From Astragalus membranaceus (lineage: Eukaryota > Streptophyta > Magnoliopsida > Fabales > Fabaceae), in NCBI GenBank assembly GCA_039519185.1, contig CM076850.1:91296471-91360470 (forward strand): a stretch of 64,000 nucleotides of DNA. Reading direction: 5' to 3'. Positions within the stretch are counted from its first letter, which is position 1. Each line of letters begins with the position of its first letter. This document shows positions 20,676 to 30,494 of the stretch, piece by piece. The translations under genes were made by a program, and so were the position numbers. The notes beneath the pieces were generated by a model. It was not told the DNA's origin. It saw only the letters and a program-made list of their open reading frames with translations, and did no database searches.

Positions 20676-21159
20676 ATAACTATGCCATTTTTCAGTAATT
20701 CAACAATTAGGATTTATAATTTTGAGTACAAACATACTTTTAGAACTATAAACTCTTTAAACTATTAGTAACCTGCCATTTGTCTTGAAATCTAGGCAAT
20801 GTACTCAGATCCTACTCATTGTTGCTCTTTTCTGTGGCACTCATAAGGTTTGTTTTTCTTCTTCATTCAACATTTCTTTCCTCTAATCGATTGGTCTGTT
20901 TATTGTTTTGATGTTAAGACTAGTGTAGGTACTAAAAGCTTTTCAAACCTAGGAAATATGAAGTATAGGTTTAGATATAACTTATAAGTGAATGAATAAT
21001 ATAACAGAAACTACAATTAAAATACTCTTCAAATATGTACTAAAAAAAAAGGCTCTTCAAATTAAATGTGAAACAAATTCTACCTAATATGTTGGTTCTA
21101 GCATGTTTTATATTGCCAAGGAACCTGTATCGTGAACAGAGCAGTTGTTGATTACTTAC

Positions 21160-23443
21160 TGTTGCACCCCGAAAAATCCCGACTTGGGTTTCTCAATGTA
21201 CAACGTGGAAAAATTTTGGAGCCGCCACCAATATTTTAATTTTAAGACCAAAACATTGAAAAAAGGTCTTTTGGACAAGGCGGATGGTCTTTGAAAACTA
21301 GAGATATAGGTTCGGGGGTCGATTACGTGCGAGGAAGGTGTTAGCACCGCGCACGTCCTTTCTACCGAAAGGGAACCTCTAATTAAATGTGTGGTTTTAA
21401 CATTTGATTTGAAAAATACCTAGATTTGCCCATTTATTTCTTGTTTGAAGGCTTAATGAAAATTTTATTTTTGGCGAGAAAGGGGGAAAAAAAGGTTTTT
21501 TAGGAAAAGTGCTTGACGGGACATGGCCCGCTCCTACGTATCTCCCGGTGCGATGGAGAATTCAAAGCTACGTAGTTCTTGGTTCTTTTTGAAAAGTTTT
21601 TGTTTTTTTATCTTTTTTAGTGAGTTTTTTGAAATAGGACGAGCGTTAGCAAATGATTAAACTAGCAGAGGCTATGATGAATCACTTACTAACTACTCAA
21701 AAGAGAGAGTTGTACCGCTAGTCAAACGAACGAAGGTTCTGATGGACTATTGATAACAACTCGTTTTTTATTATCTTTTTTGAAAGTGATTTTCGAAAGA
21801 GATTGATTTGTACGATGATCAAACTAACAAAGGTTATGATGGATCATCGTTTATTATTTTTAGGAGAAAAGGACATTGTCACTAATAGCTAAACGAACAG
21901 AGGCTCTGATGAGCTACTAGCAACAATGGGTTTGAAAATGATTTTTGTTTGTTTTATGAAAATGATTGATTTAGGGGGATGAAAAGAATTTTTATTTGTT
22001 GTGCTTGACGAGGACGTGGCTCGCTCCTACGTATCCCAAACGGGAATCAAAGTGACGTAGTTCTAAAAAAAATGTTTTTGAAAGGGTTTGAAAGTGGCAA
22101 GTTGAATCACCCGAGACCATCTTCACCACTTAGAACATGATGCACTAGGCATGAGTGGGAATCATATGGTTCGTCATCAGCAATGGACGATAATATACAA
22201 GAACGAGTAGATAAGCGCTATGGCTAAGTTAAATCACATGGATCACAATAACTAAATATTAACAAATGAAAAGACTGAAATACCTCTGATGAAGACAGAT
22301 ATTACAGATCTGAAGAACGCAAACCCCGACTAACCCTTGCAGGAGATCAGCTCGGACGGACCAACGGCGCGAATAGATCAAAAATGAAGCGGAGAACTGG
22401 AAAATGGGATTTGCGAGAGTTGTCTTTCCAGATCTCGTGAAATGTCTCTGGAGCAATTCTTCTCAGATCTCGTGAAAATGTGTGTGTGAAAATGTGATTT
22501 GAGGCTGCCTATTTATAGGCTTAGGAAAGCGTAGAATTTTTAAAAAACATTTATTGCAAGGATGAATCGATTGTTTGAGCCTTTGGAAATAGCAAAGAAT
22601 CGATTCTTGGACATCCTAAATAGGTGAAAATCGATTCCATGTTTAGTTAAAATAAGTGGGAATCGATTCTTGGCTCTTGGAAATGGCTTGAAAATCGATT
22701 TCATGCTTTGACAAAATAAGGAGGAATCGATTCTTGGCTCTTTAAAGTGGCCTGAAAATCGATTTCATGCTTTGACAAAATAAGGAGGAATCGATTCTTG
22801 GCTCTTTAAAGTTGCCTGAAAATCGATTTCATGCCTTGATAGCATAGGGAAGAATCGATTCTTGGTTCTTAAAAATGGCCTGAAAATCGATTTCATGCCT
22901 TGATAACATAAGGAGGAATCGATTCTTGGCTCCTTAAAATGGCCTGAAAATCGATTTCATGCTTTGATAACCTAAGGAGGAATCGATTCTTGGCTCCTTA
23001 ACATGGCCTGAAAATCGATTTCATGGTTTAATATTGGATTAAGGAATCGATTTCATGGCCTTTACCAAATAGTATAAATCGATTCTTGGCCCTTGGAACA
23101 GAATGGAAATCAATTCTTACTTTCCACAAAAATGTTTTTTAGGTTTTTGCCATGCATGCATAAAATATTTCCAAAGCTTGCCATGCATGCATAACATATT
23201 TTTCAAAACTTGCCATGCATACATAACACATTTTCAAAAACCCTAATCTGATGCATGAGGCTTATCGCAAAAATTATTTTTATAGACCCTCTTGTGGGAA
23301 ATGACCAAAATGTGCATTCTAACCCTAAAAATGATTTCAAAGAAAACTTTGGAAGGGTTTCTAGGACCCAAAATGCAGTGCATAATTTTTGTGTGTGGAA
23401 AATTAGGGTTTGGACCTAAGCCGGACAAAATTGGGGTATGACA
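21160..23443 (-). mobile_element. Ogre/Tat-like solo LTR inside the CACTA element
   Basis: The sense (minus) strand starts TGTCATACCCCAATTTTG and ends GGGTGCAACA. A perfect 5-bp target duplication CTTAC flanks it at 21155-21159 and 23444-23448. Length is 2,284 bp with no internal domain. Long LTRs with these ends and the ACGTAGGAGC-type segments are typical of the Tat/Ogre lineage in legumes. A TATA-like CCTATAAATAGG lies on the minus strand near 22508-22519. Confidence 0.88.
22560..23110. repeat. Array of AATCGATT palindromes, ~64-bp period
   Basis: Alternating GAATCGATTCTTGG and AAAATCGATTTCATG blocks recur through the U3 part of the Ogre-like LTR. The clearest units are 64 bp apart (22724 and 22788). 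More than a dozen copies of the 8-bp palindrome are present in 550 bp. The same motif is dense at 27705-28030 in the SIRE-like LTR. Confidence 0.9.
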
Positions 23444-23448
23444 CTTAC

Positions 23449-24735
23449 CACCTTGTTTTCCAACCTTCTTATTAGTTGTTGGGACACACTTTAGCTTAGA
23501 TATGGATTGTGCCATTTTGTTATGATTATTTAATGCACTCTATGTGTTTGTGTTTGTGTTTGTATTTGTGTTTGTATTGACTATTATCCACAGTCTGTGT
23601 TTATTTTCATCACTGTTTGTGTTTGTGTTTGTACTGTTAAACTACTGTTATACTAATTCATGCTTATGGCATTTGCATTTGCATTATAATTAAACTAATT
23701 CATGCGATTTATTTCATATGATTTCAGCTACATATTTTCCATTACATATGTAAAGAACCTACTGTTAAACTAATTCATGCTTATGGCATTTGCTTTACTG
23801 CAGATTATTTATGCACACATAAAATCATTTGATGCAAATCAATTTGCTGCAATTAAAAAACTCATTGCAGGCTCAGCGTAGCTCATAGGCCATAGCCTCC
23901 AATATCTCCAGGTAATTAATTACCTCTCTTTAACTTTAACATGTATATATCTTTCGTTATCTTTGATTTAGAAAATATTGTAGGAATATGTAGGACATCC
24001 CATTATTAGAATCTTGTAGTTGTTTGGTGGCACATCCCATTTCTTTAACATGTTTGTAGGACCCATTATTAGAATATATGCTTCTGCTTTTGTTTGGTGG
24101 CACATGCTGGTTTCTTTTCATTAATTGCCTGCTAGCTAATTAATAATTATTCGAGTAAAAACAAAGTTATTTTGACTGATTAGGGTTTAATATTTTGGAA
24201 TTGCATGCATAAACGGTTATATCATGTGTTCTATGCTTGCTGGTGCAACTTGCAGCACCTAGTTGGCCATTATTTAGTTCTAACTTTATTTTATTTTATT
24301 TTATTTTGGAAGTATTTTCCAGGACACGAGGTTGGAGCTCCATTTTCTGATGACATACTTACTGAGGTCAAAGGCGAGTGGTGTCATTATGTTGCTTCTT
24401 TGATTAATCAAAATCGAAATTCAAGTCATTTTGGGTAGCTTGTTTTTTTGCTCATTTTGGGTAGCTTGTTTGTACTCAATAAGTGGACATGTAAATTTTG
24501 TTGCTACTTTGTGGACATGTAAATTTTGTTGCTACATTGGATGTCATATTATTTTTGTTCTCTCTATGTATGGATATTAGATGCATTTATAAGTTTTTTA
24601 TTTCGAATTTGATTTTGAATTGGCTGGTTTGAAAATTTGATCCCCCAATTCAATTGGTTATTTTAGGTTGTTGTTGCTGCAGGTTTGATTTGGAACTGGT
24701 TAGATTTGGTAAAAAGAATTTAAAAAAAAATATAG
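23449..24735. other. CACTA interior, no recognisable gene
   Basis: It holds a GTGTTT-type simple repeat (23545-23630) and a duplicated segment (CTAATTCATGCTTATGGCAT at about 23650 and 23770). Short frames include one at 24205-24438. None shows a transposase motif that I can identify. Confidence 0.4.
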
Positions 24736-25070
24736 CATCAGGAGCGCTTAGGAAAAGCGCCCCTGATGTCCTTTGTCCTTTGAAATTCAGGGGCGCCTCT
24801 TACAAGCGCTCCAGTTGGTCACCTGCGCTATGGCCATCAGGGGCGCCTCTTACAAGCGCTCCAGTTGGTCAGGGGCGCCTCTTACAAGTGCTCCAGTTGG
24901 TCACCTGCGCTATGGCCATCAGGGGCGCCTCTTACAAGCGCTCCAGTTGGTCACCTGCGCTATGGCCATCAGGGGCGCCTCTTACAAGCGCTCCAGTTGG
25001 TCACCACCTACAGGAGCGCAAGCTTTAGGGGCGCCCGAAAACGCCCCAAATGGATAAAAAAAAGCGCCCC
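24736..25070. repeat. Right subterminal 50-bp repeats of the CACTA element
   Basis: AGGGGCGCCTCTTACAAGCG units start at 24789, 24839, 24871, 24921 and 24971, with a 50-bp period except one 32-bp unit. The repeats open frames in two phases; these are not genes. Confidence 0.9.
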
Positions 25071-25234
25071 TGATGGCCTTTTCTGTTGTGGTGCAAACCA
25101 ATATATCTCAGTAGTTTAGAATTATAAATGAAAAAAAAAAATTGGTTTGATTTTGGTCCATTGAATTAAATTAGCAGTCATTATTTAGATTAGCTGGCTA
25201 CAAAATAATTTTTTTTTTTAAAAAATGAACTTTT

Positions 25235-25455
25235 AAAGTCAGGCGAAACTTAAAGCCCGACTTTAAATCATACTTACGAAGTCAGGCAAATATTAAATGC
25301 TTGACTTTAAATCATACTTACGAAGTCAGGCAAGAATAAATGCTTGACTTTAAATCAGACTTACAAAGTCAGGCGATAATAAATGCTTGACTTTAAAACA
25401 GACTTACGAAGTCAGGCGAAATAAATGCTTGACTTTAAATCAGACTTTGTATGTC
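25235..25455. repeat. Minisatellite of GACTTTAAATCA / AAGTCAGGC units
   Basis: About five units of roughly 45 bp, each with AAGTCAGGC at one end and GCTTGACTTTAAA at the other. The ends are partly complementary, so each unit can form a small hairpin. Confidence 0.8.
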
Positions 25456-25460
25456 GACTT

Positions 25461-25582
25461 TGAGTTGATCAGGCTCAATGTCCATTAGCATAATAAGAAG
25501 TAAAATAACAGAATTACTCAAGGCACAAACAACCCTAAAACTAATCTAAGCCCAACTAGGTCGAACTGCTCTGATACCATAA
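25461..25582 (-). repeat. Untranslated leader and primer-site stub of a second copy
   Basis: Nearly identical to 35404-35524, including the tRNA-iMet primer site at 25568-25579. It is cut on the left, where the minisatellite begins. Confidence 0.9.
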
Positions 25583-26952
25583 TGTAATACCCCAATATAT
25601 CAAACCTAAAAGATATACCAGGATACACTTTCTAGCATACATCGGAGTGTCATTCCTGTTTATGGACATTGAACAAAAACTAAAACTTCGATGGAATTCA
25701 TCAAAGTATCACTCATATAGCATACCTTCAAAATAGAAGTATATAATTAACTTAAGTTTCATGATTAATCATCCTTTCCTCATTCCTAAAGTTCAATATC
25801 CAAAAATACAGAAATAGTGGAAACGACATACAACTTTGAGTATGAGTACAAGTCATATAATCGAAGTACTTATAACAAGGGAAACTACTTGAACAAATAA
25901 CTAAGTCTTCAATATCATCAAGCGGAACATCATTTAGCCATGCTTCTTTGCTTTTGACATTCCCTGTTTCTCTGAAAACCACCATATATAAAGGGTGAGA
26001 TAAACATCTGAGTGAGTTCTATCTAGACCCCTTACTAAACACTCGCGGTTCATTATGCATCTTTTGACTCGTAGCCCCTATTAGGTAATTACGTGCAAAC
26101 CTTTTCTTTACTTTTCTTCCTGACTTAGCACAACATCGGTAACCATATACTCGATTCCCGGTGAACCCAATCCGCTAACCTTGCGCTAGTGGGTAAACAT
26201 GAACGGGGCCTAGGGTTCGGGCTCATGACTTTCCTACCCTAGTAAGCTGATTCCTTGGGTCGTTACCCTATGAATATTTCTTTACATGACATTTAACTTT
26301 TCCTTGGGTAAAACCCTATGAATAGCTCATTACATGTCATTCTTGTCATTACATAACATAAACATAAACTTAATTGAACTTATAGTTCCTTGAATTATCA
26401 GGATCTTGCGTGCACTCACTTGTACTAACTATGACTCAAGACAAGACAATATAATTATCTCAATCACAATAAAAATCATAGCATTGTTATCTTAAATTCA
26501 TTGGGCAAGGTTAGGGAAAGGATTAGGATGAAATTGGAACCAATTGGAATAGCTTAGGACATATTTTAAAGAAGGGTAACAAAGGGGTACGCACGGTACG
26601 TGCGCTAAGGCGCACGACCCGTGCGCATTTTAAACTATTGTGCACGAGGTAACAGATCGAATGATGCGCACGGTCCAGGCGTGATGACGCACGGCCCGTG
26701 CGCTTTCACCAATGTTCAAAAACTTTGATTTTTCGTGTAAATTTGGCTATTCCGTTTGTTCCAATATCCACTTCGATCGATTCCTGAACATAACCACATA
26801 TTATTTTAGTACCAAACAACCTTCATAATCAGTCCAAATCAACATCAAACAACATATATCCGTTTCTCGTTCCTTTCAAGACACAATAGCACACAATTTC
26901 AAATTACGGTTTTTGACTCGAACATTTACGAACTGAAAACAGAAACAGAACA

Positions 26953-28363
26953 TGTTGCCAAGTGGCTTCAGTCTCAAGAGGGGGGGTGAATTGAGATTGA
27001 AAAAACTTTGATAGCTTTCGAAAACGTTTTTCCCCTTTTCAATGACTTAGATCAATTTTCGCGCAGGTTAAGTGGAAGCGAAGGAATTAGAAGATAAAGC
27101 AATAAAGCGGTAAAACAGTAAAGCAGGAAAGCAGTAAAGCACGCAGAGATTTATCCTGGTTCGGTCACCTCCTAGTGACCTACATCCAGTCCTCACACCC
27201 TTGTGAGATTTTCCACTAACCAAAACAACAAGGCTTACAGGTGCCTTGGAAAACCTTTACAGACTCAGGCACTCTTCTACTAGGATACCCCACCTATAAA
27301 GAGCCCTCAAATCTATTACAACAATAACAAGAGATACCCCACCCCTGTTACAACCAGCTGCCCCAGAAAGATACCCCACTTCCTAGTACAAACAGCTACC
27401 CTAGAGAGATACCCCACTCCCTAGTACAAATCACAACAATTAAACAATAACAAACGTAAAGACAGAAATACCTCTAACGAAGGCAGATATTACAACTTGA
27501 AGCATGCAACCCCAACTAACTCTTAGCAAAAGATCAGCTCTTGACGGACCAGCGGTGCGAGAAGAACAGAGAATAAAATGTGAAGAGTTTTTCTCAAAGT
27601 TTGCTCTGATTTCGTAAAATGGGTTGGTTGATGAAATGGAGGCTATGAGGCCTCTATTTATAGGTTTTGAAAAACTAGATCTCACGTTGAAATATTTGAA
27701 GGAATCGATTCTTTGCTAATTGAAATGGATCTAGGAATCGATTCATTTAAGTGAGGAATCGATTTTGACTTTATTTGGAAAATAGGGACAATCGATTCTT
27801 GAGATCCACGGAGGGCTAGGAATCGATTCTTTACTAAGTTAAAACTTGTATGATTCGATTCTCAGCTTGCCTGAGACATGTAGGAATCGATTCTCAGCTT
27901 AGTTTAAAAGTGTGTGAATCGATTCTTTATTTGAAAATGTTTGGCCTGAAAATCGATTTATGTAATGAAACTACATGACCTGACAATCGATTCTTCCTTT
28001 TCTGATTGACCTGAAAATCGATTTTGATGTATGTTTATGCATGAAGAAATCGATTTTTATGTTTTTAAAGATGATAAGAATGTTTACGTAATTATGCATG
28101 CATCTTTGAAAAATTTGTGAGTGTGTGAGACTTTGAGATACAAGCTGACCTTCGAAAGAGCTTACACATTTCCTAAGACTCACCCAAACCCTAAGGACTA
28201 CCCTTAACCTTGAATCTTCAATACTTTGAGCTTGTTTGTCTTGGATTGTGACTTTGATGTTTCGTCACTTTTATTAACTTTGGCCATCAGCTTTGCCTTT
28301 GTCTTTTTCATCATCAAAACTTATCCTGCAATATTAGTTTACCTGCAATACAAGGTATCCACA
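26953..28363 (-). mobile_element. SIRE/Maximus-like solo LTR
   Basis: The sense (minus) strand starts TGTGGATACCTTG and ends CCACTTGGCAACA. Its last part carries CAATTCACCCCCCCTCTTG, a hallmark of SIRE-type copia LTRs. Flanks are GAACA (26948-26952) and GAGCA (28364-28368), an imperfect 5-bp duplication; the uninterrupted site is seen in the other LTR near 36437. It shares an R/U5-like block (27455-27560) with the Ogre-like LTR at 22265-22370. The superfamily call rests on the terminal motifs only. Confidence 0.72.
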
Positions 28364-28637
28364 GAGCATGCAACCAACAATTTGGAAACGAAAAACCTAA
28401 GCAAGTTAGAACTCACCACTTGTGATGAAAATCACAAACAACCACAAACGGAGTGCAATGACGACGTAACCTCACGAACGATCCTCGAATCGATTCCAAC
28501 GCTCCCACTAACACGAAATCGCTTCAAAACGACTCAAACAAAAAATCAGCACTCTTCAGTCCCTAGCTACTGAAATGTGCTTAATTGAACTCCTACCACT
28601 AGTTATTGAACTTCAACCACAACATGCAAGGTACATA

Positions 28638-29368
28638 ATTTTTAAAGTCACTATGCTATGCTAGTTTATGATTGATGGAACTACTAAGTTAACAAACCTC
28701 GGTTGATCTATGCGTTAAGCAGTTTGATTTTCCTTAAGTAATGTCTTCGATTCGAGTCTTGTTGATGAAAAAATAGATGTAGAGATTTTAGTCCTTTTAT
28801 AAATGGTCCACCTGAAGAAATGTCTTCGATTCGAGGCTTGATCTTTTTTAGATTTGAAGACTTTTTTTTCCTATAGGCTTTAAGCTGACGTGCTATGTTT
28901 CTCTTGCCTTCTATTTCACAGTTCCATGTGATCAAAACTCGGACTGATACCACTAGGAAAAAGGTCAGCAATAGTTGTAATGTTTTTTAATTACATTATC
29001 CTACTAGTACAGTTATTGAATTTTGCCTTTTTTATTAGTTATATGAACCTTTGTTCTTGTACAACTTTTTTGGGAATAATACACAAGTTAGAAGCTTGGA
29101 GCAGATGAATGGAAATCTCGTGCTTGAAGTTGTAAGAGCCTTTTTTCTTTTCATGCATGTTACATTTTGCTCTTGGCTTTGAATGGAAAACTAAGAAGGA
29201 AAAGTGTGTGATCCATCCACAATTTATTTTCCACGATGAAGGAGATGAGGAGTCAGCAGTTACACTTGCCAATGGTGCTTCCACTCTGTATGCATTCTGT
29301 CAGCACCATAATAATCATATGAATATTCCACACTGGACATGGAGATGGCTTTAAAACTGATGATCTGC
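28638..29368. other. Unassigned block replacing part of the LTR
   Basis: About 730 bp with no match in the sister LTR. It contains a 65-codon plus-strand frame (29157-29354) of gene-like composition, but I recognise no family. It could be a captured gene fragment brought in by repair. Confidence 0.4.
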
Positions 29369-29643
29369 GCCTTAATTTTCTGAAATCTGAGTGTGTGTGT
29401 GTTGGTCATGGGAGTGAGTGGTGAATTAAGTGAATCAGCTGAGGGGTTTAATTGAGCTGAGTGAAAAACGGGGAGGAAAAGACCACTCTACCCTTAGTTC
29501 TAATTCTCACTTAAAACCAAGTTTTTAATCAAATACTCAATCAATAATTTCCTATCATTAACATAACTTAACAAACAACACACAATCAATTTATTTAACC
29601 CATGACAACCATATCATATAAAATCAAATAAGCTAAATTACTT

Positions 29644-30351
29644 GCTTGATTAGAGATCTTTCTATGTTTTAATTTATGCACTGAATTCCTGGTTTTTATT
29701 TCAATTAATATTATCCTATTGCTTTTATCACATAATTAGGATTGACAACCTTTGTATGTTCATAATCAATTAATTGGTCAGCGACCGTACTGCAATTAGT
29801 TTGTGGACTTATACGATAATTGGGGCTATAATTAATGCATGACCAAACTTTAATTTAGTCTTCCAATCATTCAACCTTTTTGTACTTTATGCTTTTCTTG
29901 AATTGAAATTCTTGCATGAACAAACAAGGGTTAATTTAGGAAAAAGAATCTTAATCACGAATGACCAAACAGATTAATAGCTTTAGTAAATGGATCGGTA
30001 ATTGATTTAAATAAAGGAATTCAGGTAAAATTAGACATAGAAGAATCGAAGCTTGCAAGTGAAACCGAGACCCTAGACTTCTCTCCATTGATTAAATCTA
30101 GTATTTTAATTCTTGTTATTTATTTCTTTTTATTTTGTTTATATAATCATCAAATTATTTGTTCGTCTAAACATTAAATAATCTTAAGTAGTTTGGTACT
30201 TGTTAATTAATCTGTGTGGAGACGATATTTTTTTATACTACTTCTGCAATAGAGTACACTTGCTCTAAGTGTGTTTTTAACGCAACAAGTTTTTGGCGCC
30301 GTTGCCGAGGATTAGTTTAACAATATTAAACGAAAAAGATTTTGTTTATAC
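29644..30351 (+). mobile_element. Athila-type fragment: LTR end and tRNA-Asp primer site
   Basis: It ends with an LTR tail (AACGCAACA) followed by TTTTTGGCGCCGTTGCCGAG near 30290-30309, a primer site complementary to tRNA-Asp as used by Athila/Tat elements. It is bracketed by 24-bp direct repeats of host LTR sequence (29620-29643 and 30352-30375), far longer than the 5-bp duplication of LTR element insertion. Confidence 0.75.
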
Positions 30352-30494
30352 AAAATCAAATAAGCTAAATTACTTAAATTAGCAAATTAAATAAATATGA
30401 CCTCTTGCTAATTTCGATAAACGAAATTAGCCAAATTGGGGATGTTACAATACACCCCAACTTGAAAAATTTTGTCCTCAAAATTGAACAAATC

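Larger units (their letters stand above)
20540..25093. mobile_element. Non-autonomous CACTA (En/Spm) element
   Basis: The left end is CACTACAACAGAA and the right end is its reverse complement with one mismatch (TTCTGTTGTGGTG). The ends are flanked by a 3-bp duplication, CAA, at 20537-20539 and 25094-25096, as expected for CACTA. Subterminal regions are packed with AGGGGCGC / GCGCCCCT inverted and tandem repeats, the likely transposase-binding region. Without the inserted LTR the element is about 2.27 kb. I see no transposase domain; short frames such as 24205-24438 are not recognisable. Confidence 0.92.
25583..30449 (-). repeat. Middle (3') LTR of the second gypsy element, with inserts
   Basis: Starts TGTAATACCCC and ends GGGGATGTTACA on the plus strand. 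Compared with 35525-37226 it contains three extra blocks: a SIRE-like solo LTR (26953-28363), an unassigned block replacing about 240 bp (28638-29368), and an Athila fragment (29644-30351). It keeps about 0.5 kb (26150-26650) that the other LTR has lost. That part is rich in GCGCACG / CGTGCGC inverted repeats. A small sense-strand frame (25752-25985, 77 codons) is also kept in the other LTR. Confidence 0.9.

Noticed and set aside
24654..25119. Three overlapping plus-strand ORFs with Ser/Pro/Ala repeats
   Set aside because: Products of the 50-bp subterminal repeats of the CACTA element, open in several phases at once.
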